The position numbers and the translations under genes are program-made. The notes beneath the pieces were generated by a model, which did not search any database, was not told the DNA's origin, and saw only the letters and a program-made list of their open reading frames with translations. DNA of 21,689 bases from Cycloclasticus sp. Lineage in GTDB: Bacteria > Pseudomonadota > Gammaproteobacteria > Methylococcales > Cycloclasticaceae. The DNA lies in assembly GCA_018066825.1 (NCBI GenBank), contig JAGPVU010000010.1:1-21689 (forward strand), read 5' to 3'. Shown piece by piece: positions 1-7,964 of this stretch (the stretch's first letter is position 1; each line of letters opens with the position of its first letter).

Positions 1-591
1 TTTATATTCATTAAAACGCTACTTATTACAGCGCTGTTAACCTTCACATCAACATCACTTTACGCAACGGATACTAAAAAAATGAGCAACCCATCAGTTA
101 AATTGAGCACCAACCAAGGCGATATTATTCTTGAACTTAATGCCGAAGCGGCTCCTAAAACGGTAGCTAATTTTATTTCCTACGTCGAAGATGGATTTTA
201 TGAAGGGGTTATCTTTCATCGTGTTATTTCGGGCTTTATGGTTCAAGGCGGCGGCTTTACCGCTGACTTTAAACAAAAAGACACTAAAGATGCCATTGAA
301 AACGAGGCCGACAATGGGCTAAGCAATGACCGAGGCACCATCGCTATGGCAAGAACCGGTGAGCCACACTCAGCAACAGGGCAATTTTTCATTAATCACG
401 GCGACAATGGCTTTTTGAACCATAGCGCTAAAAACTCTCAAGGGTGGGGCTATGCGGTCTTTGGTAAAGTAACTGAGGGTATGGACGTAGTCGATAAAAT
501 CGCCGCGATTAAAACTGGTAGTGGCGGTATGTTCCCTACCGATGTCCCACAACAAGAAGTCATTATCGAAGCTGCAGAAATTATTCAGTAA
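1..591 (+). CDS. Cyclophilin-type peptidyl-prolyl cis-trans isomerase with signal peptide (5' end outside window)
   Basis: Catalyses cis-trans isomerisation of prolyl bonds during protein folding. The cyclophilin domain starts just after the ATG at 82 and fills the rest of the protein; counting from that ATG, the active-site residues R47 (FHR), F52 and Q55 (GFMVQGGG) and the stretch HSATGQFFIN are present. The frame is open without a stop from base 1 to 82 and encodes a hydrophobic segment (FIKTLLITALLTFTST) followed by SLYA-T, a classic signal peptide with a plausible cleavage site near base 66. The ATG at 82 has no convincing ribosome binding site. I therefore infer that the real start is upstream of the window and that the enzyme is periplasmic, although its domain resembles cytoplasmic PpiB (it keeps the GWGYAVF segment) at least as well as PpiA. 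lpxH follows after 3 bases, so the two are probably co-transcribed. Confidence 0.9.
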   Translation, partial: FIFIKTLLITALLTFTSTSLYATDTKKMSNPSVKLSTNQGDIILELNAEAAPKTVANFISYVEDGFYEGVIFHRVISGFMVQGGGFTADFKQKDTKDAIENEADNGLSNDRGTIAMARTGEPHSATGQFFINHGDNGFLNHSAKNSQGWGYAVFGKVTEGMDVVDKIAAIKTGSGGMFPTDVPQQEVIIEAAEIIQ

Positions 592-594
592 TTC

Positions 595-1323
595 GTGGGC
601 TCACGCGTTCACTTTATTTCAGACCTTCACCTGAACGAAGGTAGGCCAGAGAACACTCAACGTTTTCTGACCTACTTGGATGCATTAGACTCAACTGTTT
701 CTGATCTTTACATACTCGGCGACCTGTTCGATGTTTGGGTCGGCGATGATGATACAACGCCACCGAATAGCGAAGTCAAAGAACGACTAAAAGCAGCCAC
801 CGATAAAGGCTTACGCGTCTTTTTTATAGCCGGTAATAGAGATTTTCTTATTGGTAAAGCATTCTTTAAGGAAACTCAGGTGACCTGTCTGGCTGATGAG
901 TCTGTTATTGATTTGTTTGGCGTTAAAACCTTATTGATGCACGGGGATTTGTTGTGCACCGATGATATTGAATACCAGCAATTTAGAGCGCTAACCCATA
1001 ACGCCGATTGGCAACAAGCGGCGCTTTCAAAGCCGTTAGATGAACGCTTGATGCTCGCACAACAATACCGCCAACAAAGCCATTTAAACAAAAAAAACAA
1101 AGCGCGCGATATTATGGATGTGAATGTCACCAGCGTCGTCGAAACGATGGAAAAACACGGCGTACAACGGTTGATACACGGCCATACTCACCGCCCTGAT
1201 GTCCATCAGCATTGTGTAAACAATCTACCCGTTGAGCGTTTTGTATTAGCTGAATGGGACAATACGGGCGGTAGCGTGCTGGAATGGAGCACGACGGGCT
1301 ATAAAACAATACCCTTAGCCTAA
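595..1323 (+). CDS. lpxH: UDP-2,3-diacylglucosamine pyrophosphatase LpxH
   Basis: Hydrolyses UDP-2,3-diacylglucosamine to lipid X and UMP, the fourth step of lipid A synthesis, at the inner face of the cytoplasmic membrane. It is a calcineurin-like metallophosphoesterase of 242 residues (E. coli enzyme 240). The metal-binding motifs are in order: D10-x-H12, GDLFD with D43, GNRD with N81-R82 (the GNRD form is typical of LpxH), H116 in MHGD, and GHTH with H195, H197 and H199. The start is GTG at 595, 3 bases after the isomerase stop, with no clear Shine-Dalgarno sequence, so translation probably depends on coupling to the upstream gene. Its stop overlaps the stop of the converging DUF455 gene, leaving no room for a terminator between them. 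Confidence 0.95.
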   Translation: MGSRVHFISDLHLNEGRPENTQRFLTYLDALDSTVSDLYILGDLFDVWVGDDDTTPPNSEVKERLKAATDKGLRVFFIAGNRDFLIGKAFFKETQVTCLADESVIDLFGVKTLLMHGDLLCTDDIEYQQFRALTHNADWQQAALSKPLDERLMLAQQYRQQSHLNKKNKARDIMDVNVTSVVETMEKHGVQRLIHGHTHRPDVHQHCVNNLPVERFVLAEWDNTGGSVLEWSTTGYKTIPLA

Positions 1324-2129
1324 CGGCGCTTGTCTAACTGCTCTAATTGATTTAATTCGTTTTCTGTAAAACCCGCACGCAGCCGTAAGGGACGATTAAA
1401 AGGACCTAAAATCTGACCTTTTAAATAATGCTCAATGTTTTCAAAAAACACCTCGTGCCGCTGTATACCTTGCTGATCGCAGACAAAGTCTAGCCACTTT
1501 GTACCGTATTCGACATGAGTCACCTCATCTTCTAGGATCACTTCAAGCACCGCCGCTGAGGCCATATCCTTTTGTGCATACAATTTATCTAACATCGCAG
1601 GGGTTACATCTAAACCACGTGCCTCAAGATAACGCGGCACTAAGGATAACCTAGCCACTAAATCATGCTCGGTTTTTACTGCCATACTCCATAAACCATC
1701 ATGAGAAGGAATGTCGCCATATTTGCAATCATAAGTCGCTAAATGATTGCAAAGTAGCTTAAAGTGTTTGCATTCATCGTTTGCTACGTAGAGCCAATCT
1801 TTATAAAACTGCTCTGGCATACCTTTAAAACGGTAGGCAATATCCAAGGCTAATTTAATCGCGTTAAACTCAATATGTGCAATAGCGTGTATAAAAGCGC
1901 GCTTACCCGCTTCACTACCTAGTCGTCGTCGAGGTAGCTCCTTGGGGTGCACACACAACGGTTTTTCCGGAAAGACAACTAAGTCAATCGTTTCAATAAC
2001 TCGGTCAAGCGGTTCCACGAAAGGGGTCGAAGAGTGAATAGCATCGAATGCCTGACGAGTTAATTCAACAGTATCTTCAACGGATGATGCGTGTAGAGCT
2101 TTTTGGATAATTAAGAATAAATCAGGCAT
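1320..2129 (-). CDS. DUF455 family ferritin-like protein
   Basis: A 269-residue protein of the DUF455 family, whose biochemical function is not established. The central region (about residues 75-215) has the family signature: HAIAHIEFNAIKLALD, then FYKDWLYVANDE-C-KH, then EDEVTH. Acidic and histidine residues spaced as in ferritin-like diiron four-helix bundles can be seen: H85, E87, E119, H122, E202 and H205. These could bind two metal ions, which would suggest an oxidase, hydroxylase or iron-handling role; that is inference. It is not MiaE, a separate ferritin-like family. No signal peptide, so cytoplasmic. The ATG at 2129 is the only good start, since the frame closes at 2163-2165; no clear Shine-Dalgarno sequence precedes it. 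Divergent from sthA (87-base gap) and convergent with lpxH, the two stop codons overlapping. Confidence 0.85.
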   Translation of the reverse strand: MPDLFLIIQKALHASSVEDTVELTRQAFDAIHSSTPFVEPLDRVIETIDLVVFPEKPLCVHPKELPRRRLGSEAGKRAFIHAIAHIEFNAIKLALDIAYRFKGMPEQFYKDWLYVANDECKHFKLLCNHLATYDCKYGDIPSHDGLWSMAVKTEHDLVARLSLVPRYLEARGLDVTPAMLDKLYAQKDMASAAVLEVILEDEVTHVEYGTKWLDFVCDQQGIQRHEVFFENIEHYLKGQILGPFNRPLRLRAGFTENELNQLEQLDKRR

Positions 2130-2216
2130 ATCGATATAGGCTGTGTAAATAAAGATTTTATCCTAGTTGTTGTATACTTGCTGCATCAGTTTTTAAAAAT
2201 ATGGCGAGAAACATAA

Positions 2217-3629
2217 ATGAGTAACTATGATTACGACGTAATAGTCATCGGCACAGGACCGGGCGGTGAAGGTGCCGCGATGAAAGCCTGCAAAGAAGGA
2301 AAAAACGTCGCTATTGTTGAAAAATACCACGACGTCGGCGGTGGCTGCACCCACTGGGGAACCATCCCTTCTAAAGCCTTACGCCAGGCAGTACAAGGTG
2401 TTATCCAATTTAACCGTAACCGTTGGTATAAAGAAGCTTGCGGTGGAAAAATTCAACTCAGCTTCCCTCAATTATTAAGCTCGGCGACCGATGTTATTAA
2501 GAAACAGGTTGATATGCGCAGCAGTTTTTATGAACGAAATAACCTCGAGTTAATAAAAGGCACTGCCAGTTTTGTCGACGAGCACAGCATGCAAATTAAA
2601 TTAGGCAAAGGTGAAAAAAACAGAAAAATAAGTGCCGAGTCTTTTATTCTTGCACCCGGCTCCCACCCCTATCGTCCCGCCGATGTTGATTTTAATAACC
2701 CCAATATATTTGATAGCGACACCATTCTTAATTTAGATTTCACCCCTAAGTCTATTACCATCTATGGTGCGGGGGTTATCGGCTGTGAGTACGCTTCTAT
2801 TTTTCAAGGTCTTGGAATTAAAGTTAATTTAATTAACACTCAAGAAGTACTGCTGGCGTTTCTTGATGACGAGATTGTACATGCGCTCAGCCACGACATG
2901 CGTAAGCAAGGCGTTGTTATCCGTGCTAACGAAGAGTACACGTCTATCAGCTGCGACGGTAACAGCATCGTAACTGAGCTCGTCTCTGGAAAACGCATAA
3001 AATCAGATATTTTTCTTTGGGCCAATGGCCGTACCGGTAACTTTGATGGCCTTGCTCTAGACAAGGTCTCCATCAACACTAATTCACGTGGTCAAGTTAA
3101 CGTCAATGAGCATTACCAAGTGGATGGTAAAGAGCATATTTACGCTGTTGGTGATTTTATTGGTTACCCCAGTTTAGCTAGTGCCGCGTATGACCAAGGC
3201 CGATTTGCTGCCACCCATATTATTGATGGTGTCTGCGATACTAAATTGGCCAAAGATATCCCTACCGGCATTTACACCAACCCTGAGATCAGTTCAGTTG
3301 GCTATACAGAAAGGGAGTTGACAGAACAAAAAATTCCCTACGAAACAGGTTATTCACGGTTTGATTCCCTAGCCCGCGCACAAATCACCGGAGAAACCCA
3401 AGGGCTATTAAAAATAATCTTTCATTCCGATACGCTACAAATTCTGGGCGTTCATTGCTTTGGAGACCAAGCTGCCGAAATTATCCACATTGGTCAGGCC
3501 ATCATGTCGCAAACCGGTGAGGCTAACACCTTACTGTATTTTACTAACACCACATTTAACTACCCTACTATGGCTGAAGCGTACAGGGTAGCTGCGTTAA
3601 ATGGTCTAAATCGACTAGAAAACCATTAA
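2217..3629 (+). CDS. sthA: Soluble pyridine nucleotide transhydrogenase SthA
   Basis: FAD enzyme that transfers reducing equivalents between NADPH and NAD, in the cytoplasm, mainly to reoxidise excess NADPH. 470 residues, near the usual length of about 466. The FAD-binding GTGPGGEG lies at residues 12-19 and the second nucleotide-binding GAGVIG at 184-189. The redox loop reads VGGGCTHWGTIPSKAL: only C44 is kept and the second cysteine of the dihydrolipoamide dehydrogenase disulfide is T49, which is the diagnostic difference for SthA. The C-terminal NTTFNYPTMAEAYRVAALN is also near-invariant in the family. A GCGAGA sequence about 7 bases before the ATG can serve as the ribosome binding site. 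The SIMPL gene follows after 57 bases on the same strand with no terminator between, so co-transcription is possible. Confidence 0.97.
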   Translation: MSNYDYDVIVIGTGPGGEGAAMKACKEGKNVAIVEKYHDVGGGCTHWGTIPSKALRQAVQGVIQFNRNRWYKEACGGKIQLSFPQLLSSATDVIKKQVDMRSSFYERNNLELIKGTASFVDEHSMQIKLGKGEKNRKISAESFILAPGSHPYRPADVDFNNPNIFDSDTILNLDFTPKSITIYGAGVIGCEYASIFQGLGIKVNLINTQEVLLAFLDDEIVHALSHDMRKQGVVIRANEEYTSISCDGNSIVTELVSGKRIKSDIFLWANGRTGNFDGLALDKVSINTNSRGQVNVNEHYQVDGKEHIYAVGDFIGYPSLASAAYDQGRFAATHIIDGVCDTKLAKDIPTGIYTNPEISSVGYTERELTEQKIPYETGYSRFDSLARAQITGETQGLLKIIFHSDTLQILGVHCFGDQAAEIIHIGQAIMSQTGEANTLLYFTNTTFNYPTMAEAYRVAALNGLNRLENH

Positions 3630-3686
3630 ATTTAAGTTGGAAGCACTGCACCTGATTGACCAATAATCTAAATTGCGAGGATACGT

Positions 3687-4382
3687 ATGAACAAATGGAT
3701 GTTAGCCGCTGCCCTAACTTTTAATATGAGTTTCAATGCCGTCCACGCACATGAAACTCAACCAGACGGTCTCGTTAATCTACAGAGTAACGTCAGCATA
3801 ACCCTCGAAACCGACACCACTATCGCCGTTATGGCGGTAGAAGCAGAGCATAAGCAACCCGCTCAACTAGCCGAACAGATTAACACGACGATGGCTTGGG
3901 CTCTTGATGCCGCCAAAAAATTTAAGTCTATCGACGTTAAAGGGGGTCAGTATAGCGCCCATCAGATGTACGACAAGAACGTCGTACGCAGTTGGCGTGG
4001 TTCCCAACAGTTGGTATTAGAAAGCAAAAATAGCGTTGAACTGGGCCAGCTTATTGGGCTCCTGCAAACAAAGCTTCTGCTCAAGTCTTTACGCTATATC
4101 GTTTCTAATGAAAAACGTAAAAAGGTCAAAACGGGGCTGATACAACAGGCTATCGAGCAGTTTAAACAGCAAGCGCGGGTGATAACAAAAAGCTTAGATC
4201 ACACACAATACGCCATCCATCAGATCAATATTGATAGCAATGCAAGCCAACCGCCTGTTCACTTTGCACAAGCCCGTCTGTTAAATAATGCGCAAGCGGT
4301 AGAGACAGCTAGCGCCAACCTGCAACCTAGTACCTCAGATATTCAAATTACTGTCAGCGGGTCGATTAGACTGATCAAATAA
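3687..4382 (+). CDS. Secreted SIMPL domain (DUF541) protein
   Basis: A 231-residue exported protein of the SIMPL/DUF541 family, to which no firm enzymatic role is assigned. Residues 1-21 form a signal peptide ending in VHA before HETQ, so the mature protein is probably periplasmic. The SIMPL-type body follows: a beta strand (VSITLETD), a helix (QLAEQINTTMAWALDAAKK), the characteristic WRGSQQLVLES near residue 110, another helix, and a last strand (IQITVSGSIRL). No catalytic residues can be recognised and no membrane segment follows the signal peptide. Start is well supported by GCGAGG at 3675-3680, 6 bases before the ATG. The gene ends at the hairpin terminator at 4400-4433. Family relatives have been linked to envelope or oxidative stress, but nothing in this sequence proves that here. 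Confidence 0.82.
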   Translation: MNKWMLAAALTFNMSFNAVHAHETQPDGLVNLQSNVSITLETDTTIAVMAVEAEHKQPAQLAEQINTTMAWALDAAKKFKSIDVKGGQYSAHQMYDKNVVRSWRGSQQLVLESKNSVELGQLIGLLQTKLLLKSLRYIVSNEKRKKVKTGLIQQAIEQFKQQARVITKSLDHTQYAIHQINIDSNASQPPVHFAQARLLNNAQAVETASANLQPSTSDIQITVSGSIRLIK

Positions 4383-4399
4383 CTAAAAGTACCTCGCAC

Positions 4400-4433
4400 A
4401 AAAAAAGGCGCTGTATCGACAGCGCCTTTTTTT
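4400..4433. terminator. Bidirectional intrinsic terminator between SIMPL gene and acnB
   Basis: A perfect 8-bp GC-rich stem, GGCGCTGT at 4407-4414 and ACAGCGCC at 4419-4426, closes a 4-base loop (ATCG). Seven A residues (4400-4406) precede it and seven T residues (4427-4433) follow, so it is a good rho-independent terminator in both directions. It lies 17 bases after the plus-strand SIMPL gene and 17 bases beyond the acnB stop on the other strand, as expected for a site shared by converging genes. Confidence 0.95.
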
Positions 4434-4450
4434 GTCATGCTAAAAGCTGT

Positions 4451-7048
4451 TTAACCATTAATAGCCATTTCTACCGTATCAGCAATTTTTTGATACGATG
4501 GAATTTGATCGAAATTCAAATAACGGTAGGTATCTCCCGCCATGGTATCGATTTTTTTGGCATACTCCATGTATTCTTCTTTAGACGGAATTCTACCTAA
4601 AATAGCGCCAATTGCAGCCAATTCAGCTGACGCCAAATAGACAAACGCGCCCGTACCTAGGCGGTTGGGGAAGTTACGCGTTGAGGTTGATATCGCTGTG
4701 GATTTCTCAGCAATACGTGCTTGGTTACCCATACATAAAGAACAGCCTGGCATTTCAGTACGTGCACCCGCTACACCATAGGTAAAGTAATACCCTTCCT
4801 CAGTTAATTGCGCCGCATCCATCTTAGTCGGTGGCGCAATCCACAAACGCGTGGGTAACACGCCGCCAAATTCTTTTAACAGATTACCCGCAGCGCGGAA
4901 ATGACCAATATTGGTCATACAAGAACCAATAAACACTTCATCAATTTTTGTACCCGCTACATCCGACAAGGTTTTAACGTCATCAGGGTCATTGGGGCAA
5001 GCCAGTATCGGCTCGTGAATTTCACTCATATCAATTTCGATGATTTCAGCGTACTCCGCATCGGCATCGGCTTCCATCAGCTGTGGATTGGCTAGCCACT
5101 CTTGCATTGATTTGATACGGCGTTCGATTGTTCGCACATCACCATAACCTTCAGCAATCATCCATTTCAACATGGTAATATTTGAGTTAAGGTACTCGAT
5201 AATGGGTTCTTCACTCAGCTTAATTGTACAACCGGCTGCTGACCGTTCAGCAGACGCATCTGATAATTCAAATGCTTGTTCTACCTTTAAATCTGGCAAG
5301 CCTTCAATTTCAAGGATACGGCCTGAAAATGCATTGATTTTGCCTTCTTTCGATACAGTCAATAAGCCCTTTTTAATCGCCGCCAATGGAATCGCATTAA
5401 CCATATCACGCAGCGTAATACCCGGCTGCATGGTACCTTTAAAGCGTACTAAAATAGATTCAGGCATATCTAACGGCATCACGCCGGTTGCTGCAGCAAA
5501 CGCCACTAAACCAGAACCCGCAGGGAATGAAATACCTAAGGGGAAACGTGTATGTGAATCACCGCCCGTACCGACTGTATCTGGTAATAACATACGGTTT
5601 AGCCATGAGTGAATAATACCGTCGCCAGGGCGTAATGACACACCACCGCGGTTCATTATAAAGTCAGGCAAGGTGTGGTGGGTTGTAACATCAACCGGTT
5701 TAGGGTAAGCCGCCGTGTGACAAAAAGACTGCATGACCAAATCAGCAGAAAAGCCTAAACACGCTAAGTCTTTAAGTTCATCACGGGTCATCGGTCCGGT
5801 GGTATCTTGTGAACCAACTGTTGTCATGTGTGGCTCACAATAGACACCGGCACGTATTCCATCAACGCCACAGGCTTTGCCAACCATTTTTTGCGCCAAG
5901 GTATAACCCTTACCGCTATCTACAAGAATTTCAGGTGTGCGGAACACTTCAGAGGCATCCAAGCCTAAGGCTTTACGTGCCCGTAATGTTAAGCCACGAC
6001 CAATAATAAGTGGAATTCGGCCACCCGCTTGCACTTCATCTAGGATCACTTGAGATTTTAATTGAAATTTGGCTAACACCTCATCACTACCGCTTTTGGT
6101 GACCTTGCCCTTATACGGATAGATATCAATCACGTCATTCATTTTGAAATTAGACACGTCCATTTCGATTGGTAACGCACCTGAATCTTCCATGGTGTTA
6201 AAGAAAATAGGCGCAATTTTACCGCCGATGCACACCCCACCACCGCGTTTATTCGGTACATAAGGGATATCGTCACCCATAAACCACAATACCGAATTAG
6301 TGGCCGATTTGCGTGATGAGCCCGTACCAACCACATCGCCAACGTAAGCCAAAGGAATGCCGTCGGCTTCCATCTGCTCGATTTGTTTAATTGGGCCTTT
6401 TTCACCCGGTAAATCAGGGTTAATACCCTCGCGCGGCATTTTCAACATCGCTAGCGCATGCAAGGGAATATCAGGACGCGACCAAGCATCAGGGGCCGGT
6501 GATAAATCATCGGTATTGGTTTCGCCGTTTACTTCAAATACTTTAACCGTCAGTTTTTCCGCCAATGCGGGCTTTTTAGTAAACCACTCGGCATCAGACC
6601 ACGATTGTAAAACACGTTTAGCGGCCTTATTACCCGCCTCTGCTTTTTCAACAACATCATGAAAGGCATCAAATACTAACAGCGTATGTGATAGTTGATC
6701 GGCCGCCGTTTCTGCCAATTCAGCATGATCAAGCAAATTAACCAATGGCATAATGTTGTAGCCACCTAGCATGGTACCTAATAGTTCTGTCGCTTTAACG
6801 GTGTCGATTAGCGGCGATGCCACGTCACCCGTTGTAATTGCGGCTAAAAAACCTGCTTTTACGTAAGCTGCCTCATCAACACCGGGAGGTACGCGGTTAG
6901 TCAACAAGTCCAATAAAAACTCGCCTTCATTAGCGGGTGGCGTTTTCAATAACTCGATCAATCCTGCAACTTGATCTGCGTTTAATGGTTTTGGCACAAT
7001 ACCTAAGGCTGCACGCTCAGCGACGTGTTTGCGGTAATCTTCTAACAT
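4451..7048 (-). CDS. acnB: Bifunctional aconitate hydratase 2 / 2-methylisocitrate dehydratase AcnB
   Basis: Interconverts citrate and isocitrate in the TCA cycle; AcnB enzymes also handle 2-methylisocitrate. At 865 residues it has exactly the length of E. coli AcnB. The N-terminal HEAT-like domain begins MLEDYRKHVAERAA; the swivel domain follows (SRPDIPLHALAML near residue 190), then the catalytic domains. The 4Fe-4S ligands are C710 (IGSCMTNIGHFRAAG), C769 and C772 (PGCSLCMGN), the same numbers as in E. coli. The ATG at 7048 is supported by an AGGAG at 7055-7059, 6 bases upstream. It is transcribed divergently from the NRDE gene, a 148-base gap that holds a 17-base dyad (7074-7090), and ends at a bidirectional terminator, so it appears to be a single-gene transcript. 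Confidence 0.98.
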   Translation of the reverse strand: MLEDYRKHVAERAALGIVPKPLNADQVAGLIELLKTPPANEGEFLLDLLTNRVPPGVDEAAYVKAGFLAAITTGDVASPLIDTVKATELLGTMLGGYNIMPLVNLLDHAELAETAADQLSHTLLVFDAFHDVVEKAEAGNKAAKRVLQSWSDAEWFTKKPALAEKLTVKVFEVNGETNTDDLSPAPDAWSRPDIPLHALAMLKMPREGINPDLPGEKGPIKQIEQMEADGIPLAYVGDVVGTGSSRKSATNSVLWFMGDDIPYVPNKRGGGVCIGGKIAPIFFNTMEDSGALPIEMDVSNFKMNDVIDIYPYKGKVTKSGSDEVLAKFQLKSQVILDEVQAGGRIPLIIGRGLTLRARKALGLDASEVFRTPEILVDSGKGYTLAQKMVGKACGVDGIRAGVYCEPHMTTVGSQDTTGPMTRDELKDLACLGFSADLVMQSFCHTAAYPKPVDVTTHHTLPDFIMNRGGVSLRPGDGIIHSWLNRMLLPDTVGTGGDSHTRFPLGISFPAGSGLVAFAAATGVMPLDMPESILVRFKGTMQPGITLRDMVNAIPLAAIKKGLLTVSKEGKINAFSGRILEIEGLPDLKVEQAFELSDASAERSAAGCTIKLSEEPIIEYLNSNITMLKWMIAEGYGDVRTIERRIKSMQEWLANPQLMEADADAEYAEIIEIDMSEIHEPILACPNDPDDVKTLSDVAGTKIDEVFIGSCMTNIGHFRAAGNLLKEFGGVLPTRLWIAPPTKMDAAQLTEEGYYFTYGVAGARTEMPGCSLCMGNQARIAEKSTAISTSTRNFPNRLGTGAFVYLASAELAAIGAILGRIPSKEEYMEYAKKIDTMAGDTYRYLNFDQIPSYQKIADTVEMAING

Positions 7049-7054
7049 AGTAAA

Positions 7055-7059
7055 CTCCT
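7055..7059 (-). promoter_or_regulatory. Ribosome binding site of acnB
   Basis: AGGAG on the minus strand with 6 bases before the ATG. It is one of the few strong Shine-Dalgarno sequences in the window and fits a highly expressed TCA-cycle gene. Confidence 0.75.
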
Positions 7060-7073
7060 AAGATTAAAATCAA

Positions 7074-7090
7074 TGCTTATCACGTAAGCA
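7074..7090. promoter_or_regulatory. 17-base inverted repeat upstream of acnB, possible operator or leader hairpin
   Basis: TGCTTA at 7074-7079 and TAAGCA at 7085-7090 are perfect 6-base arms around a 5-base centre. It ends 25 bases before the acnB start, just upstream of its ribosome binding site. It could be a regulator binding site or a small stem in the 5' leader. No regulator gene lies nearby and I do not recognise the motif, so the function is a guess. Confidence 0.35.
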
Positions 7091-7135
7091 AGGCGAACAA
7101 TTTCAGCCCTGTATTTTATCATTTAGTCTTTAATA

Positions 7136-7164
7136 TTGACAGGTCTGCAGTGACGGTGTTTGAT
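7136..7164 (+). promoter_or_regulatory. Candidate sigma70 promoter for the NRDE-family gene
   Basis: A perfect -35 box TTGACA at 7136-7141, a 17-base spacer and TTTGAT (4 of 6 matches to the -10 consensus) at 7159-7164, 32 bases before the ATG at 7197. It lies in the only sizeable divergent gap of the region. Expected transcription start is near 7171. Confidence 0.45.
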
Positions 7165-7196
7165 AGAAACACAAAATCTTACCGCGCCAAGACACC

Positions 7197-7964
7197 ATGT
7201 GTTTACTTCTTTTAAAACACCAACCCAATGAGCAATACAAATTTGTATTGCTGGCCAACCGTGATGAGTATCACCACCGTCAGGCTGCACAAGCAGACTT
7301 TTGGCCTAAACACCCGTCTATCTTTGGTGGCATTGATTTACTTGCAGGAGGCAGCTGGTTGAGCGTTGATTTGAAGGGTCGCTTGGCTGCCATTACTAAT
7401 ATTCGAAAACCGCCTTTTTCTCGCACCAATACTCTCTCACGTGGGCATTTAGTGAGTGATTTTTTAATGGCGAATCAGTCAGCTACTGAATTTTTAACCG
7501 ACTTAAAGAAAAAAGACAGGCAATACGGCTTATTTAATTTAATCTTATTAGATAAAACCGGACTTTGGCATTACTCTAATGACACCCATCAAGCTAGCCC
7601 TATAAGCCCCGGCTTTCATGGTCTATGTAACGCTGGCCTCAATACACCATGGCCCAAGTTAACCCAAGCATATACCCAGTTTAGGCAGTCTTTAAAAACG
7701 GAAAGCATCGACCCAGCACCTTTACTTAGCCTTATGCAATCTCAAACTAAACCTCCGGACAAACTACTGCCTAATACAGGTATTGGACTCGATTTTGAGC
7801 GTTTTTTATCCTCTGTCTTTATAAAAGGTGATGAATACGGCACACGTTGCACCACCCTGCTCACCATTGATAATAAACATGCGATGCAGTTTATCGAATT
7901 ATCTTATGATCAACACGGCAATATTAACGCTGAGGTAATGCGCGAAATCCAATTACTTCATTAA
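7197..7964 (+). CDS. NRDE family protein (TANGO2-like)
   Basis: 255-residue member of the NRDE/TANGO2 family, named after the motif visible here as NRDE at residues 21-24. Cysteine at position 2 (MCLLLL) is conserved in the family and resembles the N-terminal nucleophile of Ntn hydrolases, although no reaction is established. GGSWLSVDLKGRLAAITNIR at about 51-70 is the second family signature. Eukaryotic TANGO2 has been connected with heme and lipid handling; whether that applies to bacteria is unsettled. The invariant MC start fixes the ATG at 7197 even though no Shine-Dalgarno sequence precedes it. Cytoplasmic by lack of a signal peptide. It is divergent from acnB and convergent with metZ, with no recognisable terminator in the 49-base gap that follows, so it is probably a lone gene. 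Confidence 0.85.
   Translation: MCLLLLKHQPNEQYKFVLLANRDEYHHRQAAQADFWPKHPSIFGGIDLLAGGSWLSVDLKGRLAAITNIRKPPFSRTNTLSRGHLVSDFLMANQSATEFLTDLKKKDRQYGLFNLILLDKTGLWHYSNDTHQASPISPGFHGLCNAGLNTPWPKLTQAYTQFRQSLKTESIDPAPLLSLMQSQTKPPDKLLPNTGIGLDFERFLSSVFIKGDEYGTRCTTLLTIDNKHAMQFIELSYDQHGNINAEVMREIQLLH

Noticed and set aside
1320..2129. Assignment of the ferritin-like protein as MiaE (tRNA hydroxylase)
   Set aside because: The sequence signatures (FYKDWLYVANDE, EDEVTH) are those of DUF455; MiaE belongs to a different family with different flanking motifs.
2130..2216. Promoter boxes in the DUF455-sthA divergent gap (TATACT at 2173-2178 and others)
   Set aside because: The -10-like TATACT has no acceptable -35 at 16-18 bases on either strand. 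A promoter must exist here but I cannot place it.
5172..5612. Long plus-strand open frame of 146 codons inside acnB
   Set aside because: It lies wholly antisense to highly conserved acnB sequence, has no family resemblance and no ribosome binding site; a shadow of codon bias.
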